Positions 37,986-46,979 of a stretch of 64,000 bases of DNA are shown piece after piece (positions within the stretch are counted from its first letter, which is position 1; every line of letters begins with the position of its first letter). A program made the translations under genes and the position numbers. This stretch comes from Alteromonadaceae bacterium 2753L.S.0a.02 (GTDB lineage: Bacteria > Pseudomonadota > Gammaproteobacteria > Pseudomonadales > Cellvibrionaceae): NCBI GenBank assembly GCA_007827375.1, contig VISH01000001.1, positions 186,001 through 250,000 on the forward strand, read 5' to 3'. The notes under the pieces were generated by a model. That model had not been told where the DNA came from and did not search any database. It saw nothing but the letters and a program-made list of their open reading frames with translations.

Positions 37986-40247
37986 TTATTTTTCGTCGCC
38001 CAACGGGCGCACAATACGCGTAAGCCCGGTTTGCCGGAATGCGGAATCGATACAGCGATTGATCGATTCGGTATCGGGAAGTCCCATCACTTCTTCGAGC
38101 AAGGTTTCAGCCTGTTGCAAAGTCACACTGCGAACCACCGATTTCACCTTCAGCAGATTAGTGGCGCTCATCGAGAGCACATCGTAGCCCATCGCCATCA
38201 GCAGCAGTGCCGCAGCCGGGTCGCCCGCAAGCTCTCCGCAAATACTGACCGGAACGCCCTGACTGTGAGAATCGGCAACAATATTGTAGAGCGCACGCAA
38301 TACCGACGGATGCAATGAATGATAGAGATCGGCAACCCGCGGGTTGTTGCGGTCAACGGCCAGAAGGTATTGCGTCAAGTCGTTGGAGCCCACAGACATA
38401 AAATCGACCCGTGCGGCAAAATCTCGCGCCTGATACACAGCACCGGGCACTTCTATCATTACCCCAAACGGCGGCATCTCAATTTTGTAACCTTCTTCGA
38501 GCAACTCATCGTAGGCGCGATACAGCAACATTTGCGAGATTTCCAACTCGGCGACATTACTCACCATCGGCACCATAACACGAAGGTTATTGAGACCTTC
38601 GCTGGCTTTCAGCATTGCGCGAATTTGCACCAGGAAAATTTCCGGGTGGTCCAGTGTGACCCGAATCCCACGCCAACCCAGAAAAGGGTTCTCTTCTTCG
38701 ATAGGAAAATAAGGCAGAGACTTATCACCACCAACATCCAAAGTGCGCATAGTCACCGTGTGCGGTGCAAAGGCCTGAAGTTGATCCCGGTAGGTTTGAC
38801 GCTGCTCTTCCTCACTGGGAAAACGATCGCGCAGCATAAATGGGATTTCGGTACGGTACAGGCCAACGCCTTCGGCGCCACGCTCGATGGAGATCATGGC
38901 ATCGGCCATCAAGCCGGTATTCACCCACAGCGCCACACGATGGTGATCGATTGTTTCGCAGGGCAGATCTTTAAGCGCTTCGAGGCCGGCCACCAACTGC
39001 ACATCTTCTTCGACAATCGCCTGATACTGAGCCCGCAGGCCTTCACTCGGGTCGCTGTATACCGAGCCGCGATAACCGTCAACAATCAGGTCGCGACCAT
39101 CGAGGTGGGTAAACGGCAGATCGACCGCGCCCATAACGGTTGGAATACCAATAGAACGAGCCAAAATGGCAATGTGAGAATTACTGGAGCCCCGGGTCGA
39201 CACAATACCAACGAGCTTTCCTTCGGGCACCTCTGCGAGTACCGATGCGGTGAGATCATCACCCACAAGAATCGTGTTGTCGGGGTATACCCGCTCTTTC
39301 TTGGACGACTCCTGCAAATAGGCCAAAACCCGGCTACCCAAGTCGCGCACATCAGAAGCCCGTTCCCGTAAATAGGGGTCGTGCATGCTGGAGAAAGTCT
39401 TTACATGTTCAAGAATTACGGTGCTCCAGGCATAGGGAGCGGCGAAGCCTTCGGATATTTTCGCGGTAACTTCACGCCCGAGCGAGGTGTCTTCTAACAT
39501 GCCGATGTAAGCATCGAACAATACTCGCTCTTCTTTATTAAGGCGATTTTCCAATTCGCTCGCCAGCTGGCGTACGTCAGCGCGCACCGCCGCCAAACCT
39601 TTCTGGAAAAATTCGAGTTCTGTGTCGATGGCCTTACATTTTTGACAGGGCACAGAATTGAGATCGGCCACCGGAGAGGCAACCACGCATTTGCCAATCG
39701 CAACACCAGCAGCGCCCGGTACGCCGTTAAATCGCACCTCGGCTTTCTTGCCCATGGTACGCAACACGCCGGTTGCTTCTGCATGCGCGATCACTGCAGC
39801 CAACTGCGCCGACATAGTGACCAGAAAAGCTTCTTCACCCTCATCGAACTTGCGTTTTTCGCGCTGCTGCACCACCAGTACCCCAAGAATCTGGCGGTGG
39901 TGAATAATGGGCACCCCCAAGAATGATGAAAAGCGTTCTTCGCCAGTTTCCGGAAAATATTGGTAGCGGGGATGAGACTCTGCGTCGTCCAGGTTTAAGG
40001 GTTCTTCGCGCGCAGCGACATGACCGACCAGTCCTTCATTCAAGGGGAGCTTGACGCGACGCAGGGCCCCCTTGTTCAACCCTTCAGTTGCCATTAAAAC
40101 AAACTGACTTTGATTATCGCGTAGGTAAATTGAGCAGACCTCGGTTTTCATGGCCTGCTTAACGCGGGAGACGATAATCTCCAACACTGAATTCAAATCT
40201 GAAGCGGCATTAACCTCCTGAACAATACTGCGCAAGGAATTCAGCAT
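37986..40247 (-). CDS. ptsP: phosphoenolpyruvate-protein phosphotransferase PtsP with GAF domain
   Basis: A 753-residue nitrogen-related PTS enzyme I. An N-terminal GAF domain (about 15-160) is followed by the PEP-utilising enzyme core. The phospho-acceptor His is in STRGSSNSHIAILARSIGIPTVMG (about residue 356). The PEP-binding part is VGLYRTEIPFMLRD and MVPMVSNVAEL. It passes phosphate from PEP to the NPr protein. Overlaps rppH by 7 bases, a common pair in gammaproteobacteria. Cytoplasmic. Confidence 0.94.
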   Translation of the reverse strand: MLNSLRSIVQEVNAASDLNSVLEIIVSRVKQAMKTEVCSIYLRDNQSQFVLMATEGLNKGALRRVKLPLNEGLVGHVAAREEPLNLDDAESHPRYQYFPETGEERFSSFLGVPIIHHRQILGVLVVQQREKRKFDEGEEAFLVTMSAQLAAVIAHAEATGVLRTMGKKAEVRFNGVPGAAGVAIGKCVVASPVADLNSVPCQKCKAIDTELEFFQKGLAAVRADVRQLASELENRLNKEERVLFDAYIGMLEDTSLGREVTAKISEGFAAPYAWSTVILEHVKTFSSMHDPYLRERASDVRDLGSRVLAYLQESSKKERVYPDNTILVGDDLTASVLAEVPEGKLVGIVSTRGSSNSHIAILARSIGIPTVMGAVDLPFTHLDGRDLIVDGYRGSVYSDPSEGLRAQYQAIVEEDVQLVAGLEALKDLPCETIDHHRVALWVNTGLMADAMISIERGAEGVGLYRTEIPFMLRDRFPSEEEQRQTYRDQLQAFAPHTVTMRTLDVGGDKSLPYFPIEEENPFLGWRGIRVTLDHPEIFLVQIRAMLKASEGLNNLRVMVPMVSNVAELEISQMLLYRAYDELLEEGYKIEMPPFGVMIEVPGAVYQARDFAARVDFMSVGSNDLTQYLLAVDRNNPRVADLYHSLHPSVLRALYNIVADSHSQGVPVSICGELAGDPAAALLLMAMGYDVLSMSATNLLKVKSVVRSVTLQQAETLLEEVMGLPDTESINRCIDSAFRQTGLTRIVRPLGDEK

Positions 40248-40756
40248 AGACAGGCCTCTGATCGACTGTCTGCACCATTAACCAGTGAGTTATGTGCAAC
40301 CACCAGTTCTTTTAGGGCGCGCCGATACACCTCGCGTTTGAACGAGACCACCTTGGAGAGCGGGTACCAGTAACTCACCCAACGCCACTGATCAAATTCA
40401 GGCGGGCCTCCAGCATCCAAATCAACTTCGCTATCTTCAGCAAGCATCTTTAATAAAAACCATTTTTGCTTTTGACCCACGCAGCGGGGTTCTTTCTGAC
40501 GCACCAGTTTTTGCGGCAGACGGTAGCGCAACCAGCCTTGAGTGACGGCCAAAATTTCAACATCGTCGGCAGTCAGTCCCACCTCTTCTTCCAGTTCTCG
40601 ATACAAAGCCTGCTCTGCAGTTTCATCTTCTTTGATACCTCCCTGGGGAAACTGCCAGGCGTCCTGCCCACCAACCCGACGAGCCCAAAGAACTCGGCCA
40701 CGACCGTCGGCAAGAATAATACCCACATTCGGACGAAATCCATCGGCATCAATCAC
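40241..40756 (-). CDS. rppH: RNA pyrophosphohydrolase (Nudix)
   Basis: A 171-residue Nudix hydrolase that removes pyrophosphate from mRNA 5' ends and so starts RNase E decay. (Initiator)-IDADGFRPNVGIILA is the conserved start, and GGIKEDETAEQALYRELEEEVGL is the Nudix box. I chose GTG at 40756, which gives the family N-terminus. TTG two codons earlier is an alternative. Followed directly by ptsP. Cytoplasmic. Confidence 0.94.
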   Translation of the reverse strand: MIDADGFRPNVGIILADGRGRVLWARRVGGQDAWQFPQGGIKEDETAEQALYRELEEEVGLTADDVEILAVTQGWLRYRLPQKLVRQKEPRCVGQKQKWFLLKMLAEDSEVDLDAGGPPEFDQWRWVSYWYPLSKVVSFKREVYRRALKELVVAHNSLVNGADSRSEACLC

Positions 40757-40894
40757 ACACAACCTCGCTTCTCAATAATTGTTATAATTGGTACCTATTG
40801 TTTCACAAACTTGAACCCGATAACACCAATAGGATCGGGGCATTCAGCGCTGAAAGACCCAGCCTGCCCGGCCTTCCCTTCGGAATCACATCTC

Positions 40895-41548
40895 TTGAGT
40901 TTAGCAATTTTTGACCTCGACAATACCCTCATCGGCGGTGACAGCGATCACGCCTGGGGCGAATTTCTGGTGGAAGAAGGTATCGTTGATGCTGAAACCC
41001 ATAGCAAAGCCAATGATCAGTTTTACGCAGACTACCAAAATGGCAGTTTAGACATACACGCCTACCTGGAATTCGCTCTGCAGCCACTGGCGCAGTTCAG
41101 CATGGCGCAACTTGCAGAACTTCACCAACGCTTCTTTGAACAGAAGATCGCACCCATCTGGCTTCCCAAAGCCGAGGCGTTGGTCACAGAACACCGCCAT
41201 AAAGGCGATAGAATTCTCGTGATTACCGCCACCAATCGGTTTATTACGGAACCTATCGTCAACGCCTTTGGCATTCACGAACTGCTGGCGAGCGATGCGG
41301 AAATTGTTGATAACCGCTATACCGGGCGGCCAACTGGTATTCCGTGCTTTCAGGAAGGCAAAGTAGCGCGGCTCCAAGCCTGGCTGGGAGACACTGGCGA
41401 AACCCTAGACGGGAGTTGGTTTTACAGCGATTCAGCGAACGATATACCACTGTTGCAACATGTGAGTCACCCGGTTGTCGTTGACCCCGATGATCGCCTG
41501 CGAGACTATGCGATATCACAAGGTTGGCCAATTATTTCACTGCGCTGA
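40895..41548 (+). CDS. HAD-IB family phosphatase
   Basis: A 217-residue haloacid-dehalogenase-type hydrolase. (Initiator)-SLAIFDLDNTLIGGDSDHAW has the nucleophile and acid Asp (D7, D9). ILVITATNRFITEPIV is motif II and WFYSDSANDIPLL motif IV. The HAD-IB subgroup includes SerB-like phosphatases. The start is inferred as TTG at 40895 because the domain begins there; the frame upstream is open but antisense to rppH. Divergent from rppH-ptsP. Cytoplasmic, substrate unknown. Confidence 0.88.
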   Translation: MSLAIFDLDNTLIGGDSDHAWGEFLVEEGIVDAETHSKANDQFYADYQNGSLDIHAYLEFALQPLAQFSMAQLAELHQRFFEQKIAPIWLPKAEALVTEHRHKGDRILVITATNRFITEPIVNAFGIHELLASDAEIVDNRYTGRPTGIPCFQEGKVARLQAWLGDTGETLDGSWFYSDSANDIPLLQHVSHPVVVDPDDRLRDYAISQGWPIISLR

Positions 41549-41571
41549 ATTTTCAAAGGAATGGCTCTACT

Positions 41572-42654
41572 ATGCAAATGCGCCCGATACGCACCTACCT
41601 GCTGATACTGGTGATTTTCCTGGCTGCTGCTTGTGAACAGGCAAGCGATACCCCAGCTCCAAAAGCCGCTGATGAATCACCTGTGCAGGACACCCGGGAA
41701 GCAACCCGCATTTTTTGGGAAGCGGGTAAAGACGTTCTTTCCGCGACCTTGCAACGGGCGCAGCAACTGCAACAGCTTACACACACATTTTTAAAACTCC
41801 CCACAGAAGACAGCCTAACAACGCTTCGGGATCACTGGTTTCACGTTCAAGCCCAATGGCAGCGTTTCTACTTTTTCAGTCAATTGGGTGTTAGCCAGCC
41901 GGTGATATTTGGTCAACTTGCGGAATACAGTTTTCGGATTGCCGCACACCCGATTCAACCCGGTTATCTCGATTACTTTGGCCCCTACCCTTACTCAGGT
42001 TTGGTGCACGACATCAGCGTACCTCTCACGCCGGAAAGTCTGCTTAATCAACACGGAATGACCGACCCGGAAGATGTGACTCTCGGCATTTACGCCATCG
42101 AATTTTTATTGAACGGCGAACAGCTTAAGCGTCCCGCTAGCGACTACAACGCAGTTACGCAACTTTCTGCTGCACAGCAGGAGCAGGGATTTCGACAGGT
42201 AAACGAAACACCCAATTATCGACGTCGCGAATTGCTCAGCGTTCAAATGGAGCTTCTGGTTCGAAGCCTTACCGAACTGAAAGCACTTTGGGAATCCGAG
42301 GCTGAAGCCTCACTGCTACACGCCTGGCAAACGCTAGAGCCCGATCAGCAACACGCTGCAATTACCAATAATCTGGAACGTGCGCTCACGCAATTATTAT
42401 TGGATATTGTCGCTGCGACACCGGCTGAAGCCGGTACCGAAGTGGAACCCCGCTACGACTCATCGTTGTCCCCAGCAGCTCTGGCAGGGAGCATCCGCGC
42501 TCTGAATGCTGCCGGTGCCTGGCTGCCCCCACAGAAACAGCAAGCTCTCAAAGATTGTTTGCAGCTCAGTGCCGAAGCAGTAAATTCAGCGCAAACCCGT
42601 GAAGATTGGAGCGCGGTTTACCAGCATTTAAAATCTTGCCTCATTACGCCCTGA
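41572..42654 (+). CDS. imelysin-like lipoprotein
   Basis: A 360-residue lipoprotein. MQMRPIRTYLLILVIFLAAAC has the lipobox Cys at residue 21. The body is helical with GQLAEYSFRIAAHPIQPGYLDYFG and LGIYAIEFLLNGEQLKRPASDY, which fits the imelysin family (peptidase_M75-like). Such proteins are associated with iron-regulated operons and bind iron or haem in the periplasm, as family knowledge. Catalytic activity is doubtful. Located behind the HAD gene with a 23-base gap and AAAGGA upstream. Confidence 0.85.
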   Translation: MQMRPIRTYLLILVIFLAAACEQASDTPAPKAADESPVQDTREATRIFWEAGKDVLSATLQRAQQLQQLTHTFLKLPTEDSLTTLRDHWFHVQAQWQRFYFFSQLGVSQPVIFGQLAEYSFRIAAHPIQPGYLDYFGPYPYSGLVHDISVPLTPESLLNQHGMTDPEDVTLGIYAIEFLLNGEQLKRPASDYNAVTQLSAAQQEQGFRQVNETPNYRRRELLSVQMELLVRSLTELKALWESEAEASLLHAWQTLEPDQQHAAITNNLERALTQLLLDIVAATPAEAGTEVEPRYDSSLSPAALAGSIRALNAAGAWLPPQKQQALKDCLQLSAEAVNSAQTREDWSAVYQHLKSCLITP

Positions 42655-42751
42655 TAACCGCACTTTTGGCAGTTGTACTTTTTGCGCCGCAAGGCAGATT
42701 TGCGACTAAACTGAAGGAGTACTGTCACAAGCGACTATTCAAGGGTATCGC

Positions 42752-43627
42752 ATGTCCGCGGATTTGACTCAGGAGCAAATTCAAAAAATTCTTCAGGGTA
42801 TTGCCATCCCCCCTCAACCGCAGGTAATGGTCGACCTGCAAATGGAACAACTTAAGCCCGATTGGAGTATTAAAGAAATTTCGCGGCTTATCAGCCAGGA
42901 TGTCGGCCTTTCAGGCAGCATTCTAAAAACGGTCAATTCGCCTTTCTACAAGCACGCCAACACCATTACGTCTATTAATCAGGCGGTGCAGTTGCTCGGT
43001 GTTAACAGTGTTGTGAACCTCGTGAATGCTTTGTCGATAAAGGGCGCGCTTTCTGATGACGATATTATCGCCCTGGGGCGGTTTTGGGATTCGGCCATGG
43101 ATATCGCAATCACCTCCTCAGTAATTGCCAAGCAAATCGGCCTTCCCAACCCCGAAGAAGCCTACACCCTGGGGCTATTCCATAATTGTGGCGTTCCCCT
43201 GCTGATGTCGCGTTTTCCCCATTATTCGCAGGTGCTTGAAGAGGCTTATTCCAGCCCTGATGAAGGCATTATCGAAGTGGAAAATCGCATGATTAACACC
43301 AACCATGCTGTTGTCGGCTACTACGTCGGGAAGTCCTGGAATTTACCCCGCTATTTATGCGAGGCGATACACGAGCACCACCGCATCATTAAAACCTTTC
43401 AAGAGGAGTCTGGGGATGCTCGCAAGAAAACTTTACTTGCCGTATTAAAAATGGCTGAACATATTTGCGGCAACCATTTCATGCTCGGCAAACAAGACGT
43501 CGATCATGAATGGAACCGCATTCGCGAGTTGGTATTGTTGTACACCGGCATTAGTGAATATGAATACGGCAGCCTGAAAGCTCATATCGATGAAATGGGG
43601 CTTGGTGGTAACGAGTATTACAGCTAA
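42752..43627 (+). CDS. HDOD-domain signalling protein
   Basis: A 291-residue protein made of an HDOD domain, a degenerate HD-type domain. IPPQPQVMVDLQMEQLKPDWSIKEISRLISQDVGLSGSILKTVNSPFYKH is the classical start. INQAVQLLGVNSVVNLVNALS and LGLFHNCGVPLLMSRFP follow. Unlike enzymes, HDOD proteins lack the full HD metal ligands, so a role in protein-protein signalling is likely. No partner kinase or cyclase gene is nearby. Cytoplasmic. Confidence 0.88.
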   Translation: MSADLTQEQIQKILQGIAIPPQPQVMVDLQMEQLKPDWSIKEISRLISQDVGLSGSILKTVNSPFYKHANTITSINQAVQLLGVNSVVNLVNALSIKGALSDDDIIALGRFWDSAMDIAITSSVIAKQIGLPNPEEAYTLGLFHNCGVPLLMSRFPHYSQVLEEAYSSPDEGIIEVENRMINTNHAVVGYYVGKSWNLPRYLCEAIHEHHRIIKTFQEESGDARKKTLLAVLKMAEHICGNHFMLGKQDVDHEWNRIRELVLLYTGISEYEYGSLKAHIDEMGLGGNEYYS

Positions 43628-43835
43628 GCAACAGCCCCAGTCATTCTGAAATTGGCTCGACAAATTATTGCAACGGCTGCGTTGAAATGACGTTGTTGTG
43701 ATCGAGCAGCTAGCGGCTTCATAAAATCAGCGGCTTTTACGAAAAGCCAATACTCGTTGCGAGAGATAAATAAGCGTTATCCACCTCAACAGTCAAACTC
43801 AAAATGCCCGCCGTAGACACGGGCCGATTCGCTCT

Positions 43836-44228
43836 TTAGTCTTCATCTTCAATAGACTGTAAATAGCCATCGGAATCCAATGCAGCTTCCAGTTCGCTCA
43901 CGTCGCTGGGTTTCACTTTAAAAAACCAGCCGTCATCGTAAGGGGACTCATTTACGGTTTCCGGTGACTCCTCTAAAACATCATTAATGGCGATAACTTC
44001 ACCACTTACAGGCGAATAGATATCTGATGCCGCTTTCACCGATTCAACAACACCCGCCTCTTCACCCGCTGAGACTTGCGAGCCCACCTCTGGGGTTTCA
44101 ACAAATACCACGTCGCCCAGAGCTTCTTGAGCATGGTCGGTAATGCCGATGGTGACTGTGCCATCGCTCTCAACTCTGGCCCACTCGTGGCTGGACAGGT
44201 ATTTCAATTCGCTGCGTAATTCACTCAT
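43836..44228 (-). CDS. gcvH: glycine cleavage system H protein
   Basis: A 130-residue lipoyl carrier protein. The lipoylated Lys is K65 in VESVKAASDIYSPVSGEV. The rest is the normal H-protein sandwich. It shuttles the aminomethyl group between P, T and L proteins in glycine breakdown. Lies 40 bases after gcvT in the same direction. The gene for the P protein, gcvP, is not in the window. Confidence 0.96.
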   Translation of the reverse strand: MSELRSELKYLSSHEWARVESDGTVTIGITDHAQEALGDVVFVETPEVGSQVSAGEEAGVVESVKAASDIYSPVSGEVIAINDVLEESPETVNESPYDDGWFFKVKPSDVSELEAALDSDGYLQSIEDED

Positions 44229-44268
44229 GATGGTTTCCTACTGTCGCTAATTCTTGTTGGCGGCTATT

Positions 44269-45354
44269 TTAAAACACTTTTTTACCGCTGCGCACGAAGC
44301 ACGGCTTAATGATTTGCACTGGCAGCTGACGGTTACGCACTTCCACCTCAGCGTTGTGTTCAAACCCTACCGGCACACGCGCCAACGCAATTGAATGCCC
44401 CAGGGTTGGCGAGAAGGTACCACTGGTAATTACCCCTTCTCCGTTTTGGCCTGCCGCCGTCACCCTTTGCCCGGCACGAAGCACGCCCTTGCCGGTAAAC
44501 ACCAAGCCCACCAATTTATCGCGAACACCCTGCGATTGCTCCGCCGCAATGACTTCGCGGCCAATAAAATCACGACTTTCCGGTTGCCAGGCGACAGTCC
44601 AAGCCATATTGGCGACCAGGGGGGAGGTTTGTTCATCCATTTCGTGACCATAAAGATTCATGCCAGCTTCGAGACGCAAGGTATCGCGAGCCCCCAAACC
44701 ACAGGGCACTACACCCACATTTGCCAGCTCGCGCCAAAAGCCTTCAGCCTGATCGCTGGGTAAAATGATTTCGTAACCATCCTCTCCCGTGTAACCGGTT
44801 CGTGCCACAAACCAGTCGCTGCGACTTGCCAGAAAGGCACCCTGGAACACGCTCAATTCATGCAAAACGCCATCTTCCAAAATCTGGTGCACCCGATCTC
44901 GCGCTTGCGGTCCCTGAACAGCAATCATGGCCAACTCAGGGCGCTCTGCGAGAGCTACATCAAAACCTTGGGCTTGTTGTAGCATCCATGCCAGATCTTT
45001 TTCACGGGTTGCGCAGTTCACCACCAGCCGGTAACCGGAATCTGTAAGATAGACTATTAAGTCATCTATCACACCGCCTTCCCTGTTGAGCATGGCGCTG
45101 TATAACGCTTTACCAACAAGCGTTAACTTAGCGACATCATTGGCCAGCAACTGGCGCAAATAGTCTTTCGCCTGGCGGCCTGCGACATCGACCACCGTCA
45201 TGTGCGACACGTCGAACATACCTGCAGCGCGGCGCACTTCCTGGTGTTCTTCAATCTGTGAGCCGTAATTCACGGGCATGTTCCAACCACCAAAATCCAC
45301 CAGCTTGCCAGCCATTTCACGGTGTACCCCAACCAGGGGAGTTTCTTTAAGCAT
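44269..45354 (-). CDS. gcvT: glycine cleavage system aminomethyltransferase T
   Basis: A 361-residue folate-dependent enzyme, transferring the methylene carbon of glycine to tetrahydrofolate. Motifs include VDFGGWNMPVNYGSQIEEHQEVRRAAGMFDVSHM near the N-terminus, RTGYTGEDGYEI in the middle and GLGARDTLRLEAGMNLYGHEM after it. I chose ATG at 45354, which matches the family start; upstream codons are poor. No glycine riboswitch is seen upstream. Cytoplasmic. Confidence 0.95.
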   Translation of the reverse strand: MLKETPLVGVHREMAGKLVDFGGWNMPVNYGSQIEEHQEVRRAAGMFDVSHMTVVDVAGRQAKDYLRQLLANDVAKLTLVGKALYSAMLNREGGVIDDLIVYLTDSGYRLVVNCATREKDLAWMLQQAQGFDVALAERPELAMIAVQGPQARDRVHQILEDGVLHELSVFQGAFLASRSDWFVARTGYTGEDGYEIILPSDQAEGFWRELANVGVVPCGLGARDTLRLEAGMNLYGHEMDEQTSPLVANMAWTVAWQPESRDFIGREVIAAEQSQGVRDKLVGLVFTGKGVLRAGQRVTAAGQNGEGVITSGTFSPTLGHSIALARVPVGFEHNAEVEVRNRQLPVQIIKPCFVRSGKKVF

Positions 45355-45533
45355 GAGAAATTTCCTGTTATTCCAGCAATGGTTCCTGCCAGATTCCAAA
45401 TAAGTCGCGTCCGCGGCTATTCTACCGGAATACGCTGGCGATCCGAGATAGCTTGTACTTGTTTTCGCGCAGCATTAACATGGCATGCAATCGCTCCCCG
45501 CGAAGATCGGGGTGCGGAACAATAAGAAAACAC

Positions 45534-46979
45534 ATGATAATTGTACCGACGGAAAAACAATTCGATTGGAAGCACGCGCCAGTAGTACTATTTTTGATCG
45601 TACTGCTCAACGTCATCACCTACTTTTTTTACCAAGCCGGCGACCCGCCAAAGTGGATGGAAGCTGTCGGCAGTTACCTCGAGAACGACTACCTTGAACT
45701 CGAGTGGCCCTTGTACAAACAATACCTCACTGAGCAGGGCCGCAGCTCACAGCTGAAAGACGTAAACGAACTCTACGATTACGACAAACACGAACAGCTC
45801 GCAGTGCAAATGCTGCTGGATACCGGTTTCTACAAACGGCTACTTTCTACAGCTGAAAACCAATTCGACCGCGATGAGTATCGTGACTGGAGACTGGCGA
45901 GACCGCCAATTCAAGACAAAATAAATTCTATAAGCAGTGTCGCCCATGGCCTGCGGGCCGCCGATTTCAAGTGGAGCTCGCTCTTCACGCATCAATTCCT
46001 GCACGGCGGTGTTATGCACCTCTTGGGCAACATGTTTTTTCTGGTGATTTGCGGCTTCGCCGTGGAAGCAGCCCTGGGTCATCTGCGTTTTTTATTGTTT
46101 TATCTTGTTGGCGGCGTTGCGGCTGGTATGGCGCAAGTGGCCTCAGACTGGCAAAGCACGGTACCGCTGGTGGGGGCATCCGGAGCTATTTCTGCGGTGA
46201 TGGCCATGTACTTAATGGTCTTTCGCCTTCAAAAAATAGAGTTCTTTTACTGGGTGTTTTTCTTTGTGGGCTACTTTAGAGCTCCCGCCTTGGTGATATT
46301 ACCCTTCTACGTTGGCAAGGAGGTCTACAGCTTTTACGCATCGCCGGAAAGCAATGTTGCCTTCCTCGCGCACGCGGGCGGCTTCTTAGCGGGTGGGTTA
46401 ATGGTGGGCTTATCGATGCTCATTGATAAAAAAACCCTGAACCGCGAATATCTCGACGCAAAACCCGATGAGGTAAATCCGCAGCGACAACAGCTTTCCG
46501 AAATCTACCGTGCTATCGAAACGTTTCGGTTTCCAGAAGCTTACAAGCTCGCGTCTGAATCCATCAAACAAAATGGAGAAACTTTTGAACTGGCGAGCAT
46601 TCGATTTAATCTACTCAACATCGCCAAGGGGAAGGGCTATCACGAGAGTATTGTGCGGCTCTGGTCGCTGTCGAAACTACTGCCACAGCAAATAAAAAAA
46701 CTCGACGAACTTTGGCAGGATCACCCCGACTTACACCCCCATATCAGTGACGCATCGGCAATAACACTGGGAACCCAGTTCACCGCCATTGGCAGCACGC
46801 AAAGTGCCGAGCAGGTATTCGAACTGCTAAATAAGCGCGGCTGCACCAGCAAAGACTATATTGTGTTCTGTCAGCGGCTCGCCAATGAGTTTAAAAATAT
46901 TGGACAGCCGCAGAAATCCAAACGCTGCCACGACGTTGCCAAACAGCTAATCGAGGAGGGGCACAATGGAGTACTGTAA
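45534..46979 (+). CDS. rhomboid-family intramembrane serine protease with long C-terminal part
   Basis: A 481-residue protein. Seven-helix rhomboid core: HQFLHGGVMHLLGNMFFLVI (153-172), catalytic S216 in GASGAIS, and catalytic H280 in FLAHAGGFLAGG. A soluble N-terminal part precedes it and a helical, TPR-like C-terminal part of about 170 residues follows. Intramembrane rhomboids cleave single-pass membrane proteins; the substrate is unknown. ATG at 45534 starts the first hydrophobic part. Overlaps the next gene by 14 bases, so the two are translationally coupled. Confidence 0.9.
   Translation: MIIVPTEKQFDWKHAPVVLFLIVLLNVITYFFYQAGDPPKWMEAVGSYLENDYLELEWPLYKQYLTEQGRSSQLKDVNELYDYDKHEQLAVQMLLDTGFYKRLLSTAENQFDRDEYRDWRLARPPIQDKINSISSVAHGLRAADFKWSSLFTHQFLHGGVMHLLGNMFFLVICGFAVEAALGHLRFLLFYLVGGVAAGMAQVASDWQSTVPLVGASGAISAVMAMYLMVFRLQKIEFFYWVFFFVGYFRAPALVILPFYVGKEVYSFYASPESNVAFLAHAGGFLAGGLMVGLSMLIDKKTLNREYLDAKPDEVNPQRQQLSEIYRAIETFRFPEAYKLASESIKQNGETFELASIRFNLLNIAKGKGYHESIVRLWSLSKLLPQQIKKLDELWQDHPDLHPHISDASAITLGTQFTAIGSTQSAEQVFELLNKRGCTSKDYIVFCQRLANEFKNIGQPQKSKRCHDVAKQLIEEGHNGVL

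Noticed and set aside
38319..39371. Long plus-strand frame (350 codons) inside ptsP
   Set aside because: It is antisense to ptsP, with no start signal or domain.
40466..40894. N-terminal extension of the HAD phosphatase
   Set aside because: The upstream open frame is antisense to rppH; the domain begins at 40895.
45355..45533. Glycine riboswitch before gcvT
   Set aside because: The region is short and lacks the conserved tandem aptamer features.
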